64,000 bases of DNA from Brassica napus (taxonomy: Eukaryota > Streptophyta > Magnoliopsida > Brassicales > Brassicaceae). Shown here one piece after another: positions 49,007 to 59,263 of the stretch (positions are counted from its first letter, which is position 1; the number at the start of each line of letters is the position of its first letter). The notes beneath the pieces are model-generated. The model saw only the letters and a program-made list of their open reading frames with translations, did no database searches and was not told where the DNA came from. The stretch spans positions 6,024,806 to 6,088,805 of the forward strand of contig NC_063437.1 of the NCBI RefSeq assembly GCF_020379485.1. Direction: 5' to 3'. The position numbers and the translations under genes are program-made.

Positions 49007-50088
49007 ACAAACCAACTCGCAATCACTGAACTACGAGACAGCTTGATCTCCGCAAGGAGTACGTAGGCAGTTTGCCGAAAGGCAAATTCAGCTGTCCCCC
49101 CTCATTAAAAAAAGGGGGGGAGTGGGTACGTATACTCGTATACTCCCAAAAAATCGAAAAACTTCTTACCACACTTTTGGTATTTTCGACTTATCAAAAC
49201 ATCCTCACCCGCGAAATCGCAACGAGGTCTTCGGAAATTAGTCGGCCGCTTGGGAGAATCAACCTTTAGCATCGCGAGACATCGCAAAAGATGCCTCAAA
49301 ATTGGTTTCTTCCGAGCAAACGAAATCTCCGCAAAAAGACACATACATGCACACATTAACATTCATTTTGCGCAAAATAACCAAAACAACGGCACACGCC
49401 ACCAAGTCCGATGCTGATCATATCGAACTCACAAACGTCCTAAACAGACATAGACATCTCACGGAGATGACTCTCTTACATCCGACACAAGGATAATAGC
49501 GCTATAAAAGAAATCCGAAATTTTGGTCTAGCACTTCCGGCCTCCGGAGAGATGCTCGATTCGTATCAAACAAGTCGTATAAGCCGAGAACTTTTCGCGG
49601 ACTTTACATCGATACGAATCAGGAAGAAATCGCGACAGGAAAAACGATAGCCGGTTAGTCACCGCACAATCCTTAAACCGAAAGTAAACCTAGGTCTTGC
49701 CCTAAACCCAGCGCACTGGTCTCTAACATCTCAAAGGCATGATATCGAAAGATAGGAGATTCTTAAACCACGCCTCTATGTTTACGTTCGATACCTTCAG
49801 CACCACCGCAGAGTTCACATCTCGCGGAAGAACTCTCGAAACAAGTCTCGGATAAAACATTTCACAATCGAAGAAGGATATGAGACGACAACTCATCACC
49901 TTCCTCCCCACTATTCACAAATTCATAAAAAGCGTTATCCGATTATCATATTATAAAGCCGCGGAGCGGCAGGGATTCAAAGCCACACATGGCCAGTCCC
50001 GAAATACAAACAAGGTCATTCAAGGCCGAAACATAAAAACATAAAAAAAATCTCTCGCAAGAGATCTAACCCAAGTCACCCTCAGAGC
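49007..50088. other. Non-coding Tat segment between pol and the antisense gene
   Basis: No conserved frame on either strand. A run of A followed by GGGGGGGAG occurs at about 49107-49122, an internal purine tract candidate. The rest is unremarkable. Confidence 0.5.
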
Positions 50089-51349
50089 TTACGCCCCCTC
50101 TTCACCCGCCGCCTCGTCCGAGCCTGGAGCCGCGTCGCTTCCGTTCTCTCCTACCATCGGATCTTTCCCCTCTGGGTCTTCTGAACACGTCGGAAGGAAG
50201 CAAGCGGATTTTAGGTCGGCCAGGATGAGACCGAAATCTCCATCCTCGGCCGCCATATCTCCCTTGCAGCCGGACAGTCGGGCCTCTTCGGCCTCCAAGG
50301 TCGGGGGAGTCTCACTTTGGAACGACCGAACCACGGCCATCCCGCCCTCAATCGTCGCCAAAGCGAAATCCCTGCTCCGGATACACTCGAGGGAACCCAG
50401 GGAAGCAGAAATCTTCGCCAAGCGAGCCTGAAACTCCGCGCGAAGGGCATCCGTAGCCTCTTGGATCCCGCGGCGCGCTAGTCCAGCATCACTCTCGATC
50501 TGACGCTGGAGTCGACGCACCTCCGAGGATTTGGCCTTCTTGACCTTCTTTTCCTTAAGCAAGGAACTCGCCGTCTTCCCAAGGTCCCTCTCAAGCTCTC
50601 CTATCGCAACCTCGAGCTTCGACACTTTCGCAGAGTGAGAGTCCTCGACAGCCGTCAACATAGCCTTGGTTTCGGACCATCTGCCCTGAAGCTCCACCAA
50701 CTCTCCGGAAAGGCGACTGGTCTCAGAACCACATTCGCTGATCATCCCATCGATCAACGATATGAACTGCGAACGGTAAAAATTGGTCAGACTAAGTCCG
50801 TGAAAAGAATGCACGAAAGACGATCGAGAATTCAAACAAGAAACAAACCTTTCCGCGAAGTCCCGACGCTAGGCTCGACCCACCTCGCTGTGAAGTCTCC
50901 CCGTCACCGCTCTTGGCAAGTTTCCTCTTCCGACTCTTAGGCTGAGTAGCCAGGACAGCGCTAGGAGCACGCAATGCCAGAACGATTTCTTTTCTGGCTG
51001 GAGGCGGAGGCATAGAGTCAGCGGCTTTCTCTTTGTCCTCGACGAGGATCGGAGTCGTGGAAGATCCCGCTGGTATAACTTGCGGAAGAGGAGCTGCGAC
51101 GTCGGTCCCATGACACGGGGCAACGACCTGTGCGGAAGAAGACGGAAACTCGGAGCCAGTTTGAGCTAGTTCTTTCTCGGTTTGACGACGAACTAGTTTC
51201 TCTCGGAAAGAAAGATGATCGGCAACACAAGCCGGCATTTCCGCCGGAGAAGTTGGAATCGGAGCCGGAGAAGTTGGAATCAGAGCCGGAGAAGTGGCCT
51301 CACCCATCTCGACGTCGGAATCTTTCTTATCACCTTGGGAGGAAGACAT
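50089..51349 (-). CDS. Antisense spliced gene of the Tat element (about 392 aa)
   Basis: Exon 1 is 51349-50849 and exon 2 is 50766-50089 on the minus strand. The 82-bp intron has GT (50848-50847) and AG (50768-50767) borders after GGAAAG and TTCGC, in phase 0, keeping the frame open to a TGA-type end. Exon 1 encodes a Ser/Pro-rich, acidic start (MSSSQGDKKDSDVEMGEA, then repeated PTSPA) with a basic patch (KSRKRKLAKS) that could be a nuclear signal. Exon 2 is a long Glu/Lys/Leu-rich helical region (about residues 175-340) likely to be a coiled coil, followed by an acidic tail. A TATA box stands about 90 bp upstream. Extra, sometimes antisense, ORFs between pol and the 3' LTR are known in Tat/Retand-type elements; their function is not established. 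Confidence 0.8.
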
Positions 51350-51434
51350 ATTGAGAGGAAAGTTATGAAACTAGAGAGGTTTTTGAAGGAATGAAGAACG
51401 GAAAGTGTGAAGAAAATGAATGACAAGAGCTCAC

Positions 51435-51442
51435 TACTTATA
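51435..51442 (-). promoter_or_regulatory. TATA box for the antisense Tat gene
   Basis: On the minus strand TTCTATAAGTAG lies about 90 bp upstream of the ATG at 51349. The intervening pyrimidine-rich stretch (TTCATTCCTTC and CTTTCCTCTC) looks like a plant 5' leader with no upstream ATG close to the start. Confidence 0.6.
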
Positions 51443-51542
51443 GAAGTATGGGTTCGGAATGTCGTCTCGACAACTTTTTTCCGCGGAATTTTAAATGTAA
51501 GTTTTGTCTAAATACACTTAACCTTGTCAAAATCACCTATCC

Positions 51543-51582
51543 GCCCGCTAGAGTCACGACTCTAACGGGCTGGGGGGCTAAC
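51543..51582 (+). promoter_or_regulatory. Hairpin and polypurine tract before the Tat 3' LTR
   Basis: GCCCGCTAGAGTC (51543-51555) and GACTCTAACGGGC (51558-51570) form a 13-bp stem with one mismatch and a tiny loop. CTGGGGGGCTAAC follows, then the LTR at 51583. The G-run is the probable plus-strand primer. Confidence 0.65.
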
Positions 51583-53216
51583 TGTTGGTGTCAAAAACGG
51601 TTACAACAAATTTAACATCCAAAACATCCGAGGAAGAAAATAAGAATTTCTCCGAAGAGTGCTTTTCGAAAATAGACTCTTTCTTACGAAAAAGCTTTAC
51701 GGAAGAAAGAATCGAGATGTCCGACGAAGGCTCGAAACAGGTCGCTACGTAGCGACCGAGCTCGAGCCAAAGCTCGGTCGCTACGTAGCGACCGAGCTCA
51801 GCCAAGCTCGGTCGCGACGTAGCGACCGAGCGATCGTCCCGCTTGGTCGCTACGTAGCGACCGAGCTCGAGCCAAAGCTCGGTCACTACGTAGCGACCGA
51901 GCGATCGTCCCGCTCGGTCGCTACGTAGCGACCGAGCTCGAGCCAAAGCTCGGTCACTACGTAGCGACCGAGCGATCGTCCCGCTCGGTCGATACGTAGC
52001 GACCGAGCTCGAGCCAAAGCTCGGTCGCTACGTAGCGACCGAGCGATCGTCCCGCTCGGTCGCTACTCGAGCCAAAGCTCGGTCGCTACGTAGCGACCGA
52101 GCGATCGTCCCGCTCGGTCGCTACGTAGCGACTGATCTCAGCCAAACTCGGTAGCTACGTAGCGACCAAGCGATCGTCCCGCTCGGTCGCTACGTAGCGA
52201 CCGAGCTCAGCCAAGCTTGGTCGCTACGTAGCGACCGAGCTCGAGCCAAAGCTCGGTCGCTACGTAGCAACCGAGCGATCGTCCCGCTCGGTCGCTACGT
52301 AGAGACCGAGCTCAAGCCAAAGCTCGGTCGCTACGTAGCGACCGAGCACTCGTCTCGCTCAGTCGCTACGTAGCGACCGGGCTCGAGCCAAAGTTCGGTC
52401 GCTGTGTAGCGATTGAACCTTTCCGAACATCGATACGACACCAGTCTTTGCATTCTCGTCAAACCTTCGAATGCTATCTCCCGAAGACCGTGGCAAGCTC
52501 AGTCCACGTTTCCCGCTATTCTAATTCATCGATCAAACTTCGCGGATTAGAAACCGCGGAAAACTCGTAGTAAACGTGTCGAGTCGGAAGACGGCCCAAA
52601 GGGACCTAAAACACGACTCGAGACCCATCCTACGATTTTTCCTAATCAAAAGCCCGTGAATCATAGCATGGTTCACGCTTGGCCCACGAGGAAGGATAAA
52701 TGTCAAGTTTCCGCTGATAAATACGAAAGTTTTGAAGATAATTGTGAAGATCAGGAAAATGGAATATCTCCATTTTTATGCTATGACGGCTTAAGGGCAG
52801 AAGAGTAAAAGCTTAAACCGACCTTGGAGCTAGTATATAAGGAGTCCTAGGCGAGGAGCAAGATGGAGGACTTTTTCAGAGCAAACTTAGCACTTAGAGC
52901 AATTTAGGCAATTTTCCGTTTTTGTTATTTCGAGCTGCGACTCAATTAGGTTTAGCCGTCTTAGGGTTGCTAGAACTAGGAATCTCGCCGACAGCTCTCG
53001 AGCCCAGGCTTATACCTTGTTATAACGCTCATACGCAGATTCGGAATAAGATCTACTTTGCTCTCTTTTCGATTTCTTATTTTTATCGTTGTTATTCTCG
53101 TGTTCTGATTGCTTGACGTGTGGTAATTAACAGATATCCGGGTCCTCTGGGAAATTAGGGTTTTCCTAGTTTCCTTATTTAAACGGAAATCGACAGTGTG
53201 AATTTCGATTCCCACA
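51583..53216 (+). repeat. 3' LTR of the Tat element
   Basis: 1634 bp. It is longer than the 5' LTR because the palindromic array has more units. TATA box at 52836-52842. Ends CCCACA, followed by the AATTT duplication. Confidence 0.9.
51738..52413. repeat. Palindromic tandem array in the Tat 3' LTR
   Basis: About 20 units of the same 34-36-bp palindromic repeat. One unit (near 52065) lost its right half. Point changes occur in the palindrome of several units, such as GGTCACTACG and GGTCGATACG. Confidence 0.92.
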
Positions 53217-54445
53217 AATTTCCCCATTCAATGTGTGACACATGAGCATCAGTTAGTATCTTTCCTAGGATCATGGCTGACCAGCTTGGTTTGACCATCG
53301 AACATTCAACAGAATCCTTCACCTTCGTGGATCTTTCAGAAAAACGATCAGGAGGTATCATAAGAGATCTGGAGGTACAGATTGGTAATGCCCTTGTCCC
53401 GGTAGATTTTCATGTCCTGGACATCAAGCTTAACTGGAACTCTTCAATTCTGCTTGGAAGATCTTTCCTAGCTACAGTAGGAGCTGTATGTGACATGAAC
53501 AAAAGAAAATTGTGTTTGACGCTGATAGACCCCAACATCCATTACGACCCTATCCAACCTAAGAGAAAGGTTATTAATTCTGTGGATTGCGGGAAGGAAC
53601 TTGGCTTCATTGGCGCATGCCATTGTGGAGCAGAGTACGAATCGGAGTACGAAACAGAGTACTCGGAATCGATCGACACCCCCACTTTTCCATCGATCGA
53701 TTCCAATGAGTCAACGGTGACCGATGACCGCAACAACACGTCGCTCGACGATGATCAACCGGTTGACCATTCTGCTCTACCAAATCATTGTTACCCACAC
53801 CTTGCCTTCCAACCTCCAAGCAAGAGAGGACGTGATGATTATTCCATAGGCAGTTGGGCAGACAGTGGTTTCCATGAAAGTATTGCTGTTGACACTGTAC
53901 TTACTTCACCTAACGAGGAGCATACAGAGGAATACGATGAGGATTATTGGAAGGAACGTGCAATAGAAATATCTTTGCATGATGAAAGATTTGAAACACA
54001 TAAGTTCACCACCACGTTCCCAACATCGCTCGACGAAGTGCACTCCACATCGGTCGATACCCACCCTCGTCCAGCAAAACAACCGCTCACATCGATCGAC
54101 ACCCATACAAGAACATCGATCGATATTATCGCCGCAGCGAAAATCCAGGAGCAGGAGAATATTCCCTCTCCAACTAGGTTTATAGATACCTATTTAAAAC
54201 GTTTTGCACCCTTGAAACCACTTCCACACACCAGAGCAGACACACAAACAGAAAAGATGAACACTCTTCCGTCTACATCAACAGGAAAATCCATGAAGAG
54301 CAATCATCTCAAGAACACAAGTTCTGCAGAAATTATTCTGCCCTCGATCGATGCATCTGTATCAACATCGATCAATACTACTCTTAAACCTAATCTTTCT
54401 ATTTCTAAATTGATTATAATGCAAACATTGATTACGGTTTTCTAA
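53217..54445 (+). pseudogene. Athila protease (second part) and acidic spacer
   Basis: After the Tat element the host frame resumes with FPHSMCDT, stop, ASVSILPRIM. The catalytic motif CDTGASVS has TGA (53243-53245) in place of the Gly codon. From ATG 53273 the frame is open for 390 codons: the rest of the retropepsin-like fold (about 105 residues, with DLEVQIGNALVPVDFHVLDI and LLGRSFLATVGA), then an acidic low-complexity linker with many SID and SVD motifs. The product would lack the catalytic loop. The frame ends at TAA 54443-54445; a frameshift there separates it from the next ORF. Confidence 0.82.
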
Positions 54446-54516
54446 CTCATGATGAATTTGGTAGTTTCAGGGACCCAGATGGCAACGCACGTGCAATAGA
54501 TGGAAGGATCTTACAA

Positions 54517-56274
54517 GTGTCCAGAGAGGACATAGCAGATATCCTTCAAGTGGCCAATGGACCTGACAACCTATTCTCACAGCAACGTGGCACTCCAGAC
54601 GTCTTTCACACCGATCCAAACAAACACGTAGGAGTCGCCGCAACAGAAATCAATCCAGATCTATCATGCCAACCAAAAGTCCACGCATCAACCGACGGGA
54701 CAACTCAGATAACGATCGACAGGGTAACACCAACGTCGATCGATAAGGATGACCTGACGTCGACCGACAGACGTTACGAATTTGGACACCGCGCTTTTGA
54801 CATGTACGGAGCCAGAAAATTCACATGGGAACGAAGGGACGAGTATGGAGTCTACAGAGATGAGTGTAGACACGCACGAGGCGTAGCTGGTGAGATGATA
54901 CCTGTCACAAAGGACGACACCATGAAATTACTGGAAAGAGCATCTCTTTTTGAAGAGGGCCACATATGTCTTCCAGAACACGCCACTTCCTTCACACTCA
55001 CAAGACTGGCACCAGAACTCTACACCAAAGAAGAAATCAACGAGATGGTGACTGGTATTTGTGGAGCTCAGGAAAAACTGGGAGAGGAGCTCAAATCATT
55101 GGTAGAAGATACACATCAACCTTTGGATAGAGGCTACAATGAGCTTTTCAGAAGTATGGTAGAAATGAGGACAGAAATTGAGAGTTTACGACATCAACTT
55201 GAGAAGGAAGCCACGACCTCAGCATCGATCGACGTCAGTCTTCCTACAGCCCAGATTCCTGCAGAACCACGGTGTTCAGCAGAACACAAGGATGAATGGG
55301 AAGTCTCATACATTAACACAAGGATAAACGACGTGTACTACCCTCTCAAAAACAACGTGGACTGGCTGAACACTAAAATCGAACTACTACAACAAGATCT
55401 GGACACCATTCGCAAGAAGGACCAACAACCAGCCACATCGATCGATGTGTGTACCATCACATCGCTCGACGCTAAGATCTCAGCCGTGGATGATAGGCTG
55501 CAGACTTACGAGGACATGCATGACCGCTTCGTATCACCAGTCATGCTAGATTTAAACAAATTGTCTAGTCAAATACTTCATGTCCAAAGGAATATTGATA
55601 AAATTACTAATCAAAATTTTTTGCAGGCAAACTCATTTTCGATCGACAGGCTACGAGGACCATGGATCGATGGCAAGAATCCTGTGGAGTTACTTCCCTA
55701 CACAGCACCAGAGGTTGACAAGATCACATACAAGATCTACAGTGCTATAGACACCATGGAGGAACGACTTGACAAACGCTGCGATGACATATACTTTCCA
55801 TTCGACAACAGAATCAGTGGACTAGACAGCCACGCAGAATGGCTACATAAAGAAGTCAAAGCCATTCAGAGGCAACTCGCAGCCCAACACCAGATATCAG
55901 CATCGATCGACAGGAAGCGAGCGAAATCGCTCGATGGTAAGTCGCCGAGATCGACCGACGAACACATAATCACATCGATCAACGCCAAGTCCACACCAGC
56001 CGGCGTACAGCTGATACACAAAATGATAAAGTCAATGCACAAGGAACTGACAGAACTTTCAGCATACGCTTATAACAACATAGGCTGGCACCAGGTCAGC
56101 ATTGACAACGTTCAAGATAGGCTACAAAACATCTCCAATGTACTTGAGAAGATGGATGACAAATGGACAAGAAATGATGAGGCCACAAGAAGTTTCATTG
56201 CATCTTGGTCCAGAATGTGCAGAGATGACGTGGATGCTTGTTTTCCAACAAGCAGCTGTTTCTCCACCAAATAG
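54517..56274 (+). CDS. Athila-associated coiled-coil protein of unknown role (585 aa)
   Basis: A long open frame begins shortly after FRDPDGNARAIDGRIL (about 54467-54514), a module like those near the gag start here and at 6293. It contains SID motifs encoded by TCGATCGA, a block with YEFGHRAFDMYGARKFTW, and several regions of heptad-like Glu/Leu/Lys spacing (about residues 200-235, 265-300, 410-450 and 500-555) suggesting coiled coils. No reverse transcriptase, RNase H or integrase motif is present, although those would be expected here. It may continue from the upstream frame through the frameshift near 54440. Function unknown; a structural or Gag-like role is a guess. Confidence 0.6.
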   Translation: MSREDIADILQVANGPDNLFSQQRGTPDVFHTDPNKHVGVAATEINPDLSCQPKVHASTDGTTQITIDRVTPTSIDKDDLTSTDRRYEFGHRAFDMYGARKFTWERRDEYGVYRDECRHARGVAGEMIPVTKDDTMKLLERASLFEEGHICLPEHATSFTLTRLAPELYTKEEINEMVTGICGAQEKLGEELKSLVEDTHQPLDRGYNELFRSMVEMRTEIESLRHQLEKEATTSASIDVSLPTAQIPAEPRCSAEHKDEWEVSYINTRINDVYYPLKNNVDWLNTKIELLQQDLDTIRKKDQQPATSIDVCTITSLDAKISAVDDRLQTYEDMHDRFVSPVMLDLNKLSSQILHVQRNIDKITNQNFLQANSFSIDRLRGPWIDGKNPVELLPYTAPEVDKITYKIYSAIDTMEERLDKRCDDIYFPFDNRISGLDSHAEWLHKEVKAIQRQLAAQHQISASIDRKRAKSLDGKSPRSTDEHIITSINAKSTPAGVQLIHKMIKSMHKELTELSAYAYNNIGWHQVSIDNVQDRLQNISNVLEKMDDKWTRNDEATRSFIASWSRMCRDDVDACFPTSSCFSTK

Positions 56275-57570
56275 CCAATCACTACCACAGTCAAGCTAAA
56301 TGACTATAACCAAGCGCTGAGTGGGAGGACACCCACTATTAGGTATTTTATTTTGGTTTTATTAGCTAGCAATTATTTACTTTCGTTTTATTTCTTTCAG
56401 ATTTAGGAGACCCAAGTAGGAGGACATTAATATCGACCGCCGACGAAACGTCGACATCGCTCGACATAGACAACCACACGACGATCGATGCAACATTTTC
56501 CCATCGATCGATATCTAATCCGGTCAGATGTATCTTCTTCACTTGTTACATTTCGTACCTATGAATTATTCCATCATAACTCCGCCTGAGTTACACTGGG
56601 GCAGTGTAATTTAGGTCTGGAGGGAGATTTACTGATATAATTTATTTTATTCTTATATAAAAGGAATTTTAATAAATTATGCTTAGCTATTGAAAATAGG
56701 GACTATAATCTTATATTGATTAAACTTGAATATCCAACCAATCTTTAGTACCATTTTTGATTTACTGATTGCAGATAGCACTATAGATGCTAAAGCAGAT
56801 CAACCTATCAACTACACACTTGCCTTGAACGTATGAAGTAACCAAAGCTGATTTCCAACACTAAACCTGACATAACCGCTTGTCTTGGGGCTTGGTATAC
56901 ATGGGATCGGATTCTTCAGACAGGTCTGGAAGGTAACGCCTTGTGTAGATTATTTATCACATTTTCTCTCTCTAAATTTCGACCCTAGAATAGTTAGTGA
57001 TTAAAAAAAAAAAGATCTATTGTTTAATTAGGATGAGTCTGAACAGGACTTGGTGGTTGATTCATAAAGACTCCAATAAAAGAGTTAGAAACGAGACTTG
57101 GAGGCGGCAATCTTCAAGGCTCGCTTTCACAAAGAATTCTTGGATATAGGTCAAAAAGAAGTGAACAGAGCTTGGTGGCAACCACCATTAAGTTTTGATT
57201 CATGGAAGCCTGTCCAATCTTGGTCACTGATCCTGCAATTGAAGCAGACTTTGACTCAAGAGAGAAAATTAGAGAGAGAGAAATTAGGAACTAACTTGTC
57301 TGAAATCCTTGCATCCTATGATCGATACTCCCAAGGTAAAGCATTCACTTTATATTTATGCTAAGAAATGAAGTTAGTAGAGGGGATGTCAAACGTGAAT
57401 TGCTAAGTTGTGTTAGAAATGGTTGTTAAGCTAAGATATTGCATAGTGTGCTTCTGTGATTAGGACTTTTTAGATGTGGTTGCAAAAATTGTTGAGGAAA
57501 AGATTTCTATGGTTTAAAATCTGTAAGTCCCTAATATTTTCAAACCTCTTTCAGAGAGACTGCCTGTATG
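56275..57570. other. Athila 3' non-coding region
   Basis: No gene. AGCGCTGAGTGGG with a small AGTGGG/CCCACT stem occurs at about 56312-56339, a sequence familiar from Athila-group elements. More TCGATCGA-type octamers lie at 56450-56515. Confidence 0.6.
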
Positions 57571-57610
57571 TTTTGCTTGAGGACAAGCAAAATGGTAAGT
57601 CTGGGAGAGT
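57571..57610 (+). promoter_or_regulatory. Hairpin and polypurine tract before the Athila 3' LTR
   Basis: TTTTGCTTG (57571-57579), loop AGGA, CAAGCAAAA (57584-57592) form a perfect 9-bp stem. 18 nt separate it from the LTR and include the purine-rich CTGGGAGAG. Confidence 0.7.
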
Positions 57611-58931
57611 TGATATACCTTGGATTTGACCCATTTTTATCCATGGTATATAGGTGTTTTACTATATATATATATATATCTATGTCTTCTACTCTTCTAG
57701 GTATGTTTTCAGGTTCAGGTGCATTTCGGAGTAAAGCTATAACTTTGGAGCATTTTGGAGCTTAAAGGACATTTCACCCGAGCTGACCATGTAGAGGTCG
57801 ACGAGAGGAAGAACAATCGATCGATGCACATCCAGTGCTGTCGATCGACACCATGAGATGCCTCGACAAATGAAGATTAATATCTATCGATGTACACAAG
57901 TACCATCGATCGATGTCGAGACATTGGACATGCGACATTTTGGATCCAGCGGACTTGAAGCCCAAGTCCAAGCCAAATTACGAAAATACCCTGACGAGTT
58001 TTTAACCTAGTAGATTATATACTGCCTAAGTGTTTTGACGGCAAAGAGAGCTTTTTGTTACAGTTTTACTTTGAGAGAGAAAGAGAGAGAGTTTTGGAGA
58101 GAAGATCACTTGTGATTTGAACTCCTTGTTTTCATTTCTTTTCATCTATACTATGAATTTCCATTTCTTCATTGTCATGAATTGCTTTGCTATGTCTGAG
58201 TAGTTCATTTGTTAGATCCAGGGTTCAGATAGGTTTGTGGGATTAGCCCCAAACTATAGATCTGCCTTGTTGTGATATTCATGATAGATTTGTATTCATT
58301 GCTTGTTTTAGCCTTGCTAACTAGAACTTTATCATAGGATTGCATACTCAAGCACCCTTGTTATCTCATCCTGACATCTATCTATCATATTAGGATTGCT
58401 AGAGAGGGCTAACCGCCAATTTAGTATCTTAATAGGGCATATCATACTCGCGCATAGGCATGGCTAGAACCCGTCGATCGATGTCCTCAACAGACTATCG
58501 GTCGACGTAGGTAAAGGTGTATCGGTCGACGTCCCTATAGGACCATCGGTCGACACTCTTTCGTTGTCAACATACTAACCGTTGAGACACGAGATCTAGC
58601 TTGTTAACCAGTGAAACATGCGACAGCTGATCACTGAGTTAAGCGGTTGAGCTCTAACATATCATGCATGCAACAAATAGGTATCTATAGATATTATAAT
58701 CTCCAACACCTGAATAGTGGCACTGCATCTAATATCATTTCCAACCAAGTTACATTTACTATTTACTTCGCTTGTTACTATTGCTATTTCATTTAGACAT
58801 TTACAACTCTTAGAATTAATAAACACTATATTTAATTGCTCCCTAGCTCCTTGTGTATTTGATCCCTAAGTACTACATCTGAACCTCTTTTGATGAGAGT
58901 AACTCTCCTTAGGGTAATTTGAGTGGTATCA
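57611..58931 (+). repeat. 3' LTR of the Athila-type element
   Basis: 1321 bp, TG...CA, uninterrupted. It retains the empty site of the solo LTR and is followed by the ACATC target duplication. It differs from the 5' copy by scattered substitutions and a 23-bp indel. Confidence 0.9.
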
Positions 58932-58936
58932 ACATC

Positions 58937-59263
58937 TCTGACTTATTATAGAGAGAAAGTGAAAGAGATGTAGTTTGTGTGCATAAGTATTGAGATATGA
59001 AGAGTAAAAATCAAAGCTTTGGTGCATTAAGAGCTTCAAATTGTTTGTTCATGGTGGATTGATATATTGATGACAATGACAATATTGTAAATACTCGATG
59101 AAGATGAGGATGATACAGTAAAACACTCATTTTCGGGAAAAAAAGTTATGGCATTTTCGTGAATAATCCGAACTTCTAGGATGAATAGAACAAATGAAAG
59201 TTCCAAAAACATTATGGGTTAGTTTTGTATTTAACTTTTTGTTTTGAGTTATATTTGGAAAAA
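58937..59263. repeat. Junction sequence and second copy of the Mutator-like 3' end
   Basis: 58946-59124 was not matched to anything. 59125-59263 repeats 36850-36985 (for example GAATAATCCGAACTTCT and TTTTTGTTTTGAGT), ends in ACCC, and is followed by CTTATTCAA as in the first copy. The Mutator insertion was therefore duplicated together with its flank. Confidence 0.75.

Larger units (their letters stand above)
43568..53216 (+). mobile_element. Tat-lineage LTR retrotransposon nested in the Athila protease
   Basis: The LTRs (43568-45028 and 51583-53216) run TGTTGG...CCCACA and are flanked by the perfect duplication AATTT (43563-43567 and 53217-53221). Inside are a protease-pol frame on the plus strand and a spliced gene on the minus strand. 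The tandem RNase H domains and the antisense gene between pol and the 3' LTR fit the Tat lineage. No gag exists between the primer site and the protease. The LTRs differ by about ten changes outside the repeat array, so the insertion is older than the chromovirus but younger than its Athila host. Confidence 0.92.
37073..58931 (+). mobile_element. Athila-type LTR retrotransposon, non-autonomous, with two nested elements
   Basis: The target duplication ACATC lies at 37068-37072 and 58932-58936; the empty site is in unit A at about 10604-10608. LTRs start TGATATACC and end GGTATCA. The primer-binding site TTGGTACCGTTGCCGGGGA (41047-41065) is Athila-like and the gag is clearly Athila-like. Removing a 2668-bp solo LTR and a 9.65-kb Tat element leaves about 9.5 kb encoding gag, a protease and a 585-residue coiled-coil protein, but no reverse transcriptase or integrase. 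It would need enzymes from a relative. Several stops and a frameshift break its frames. Confidence 0.88.

Noticed and set aside
43727..52413. Regular repeats with spacers resembling a CRISPR array
   Set aside because: The spacers are only two recurring sequences, the repeats lie inside LTRs of a plant retrotransposon, and no cas genes exist.
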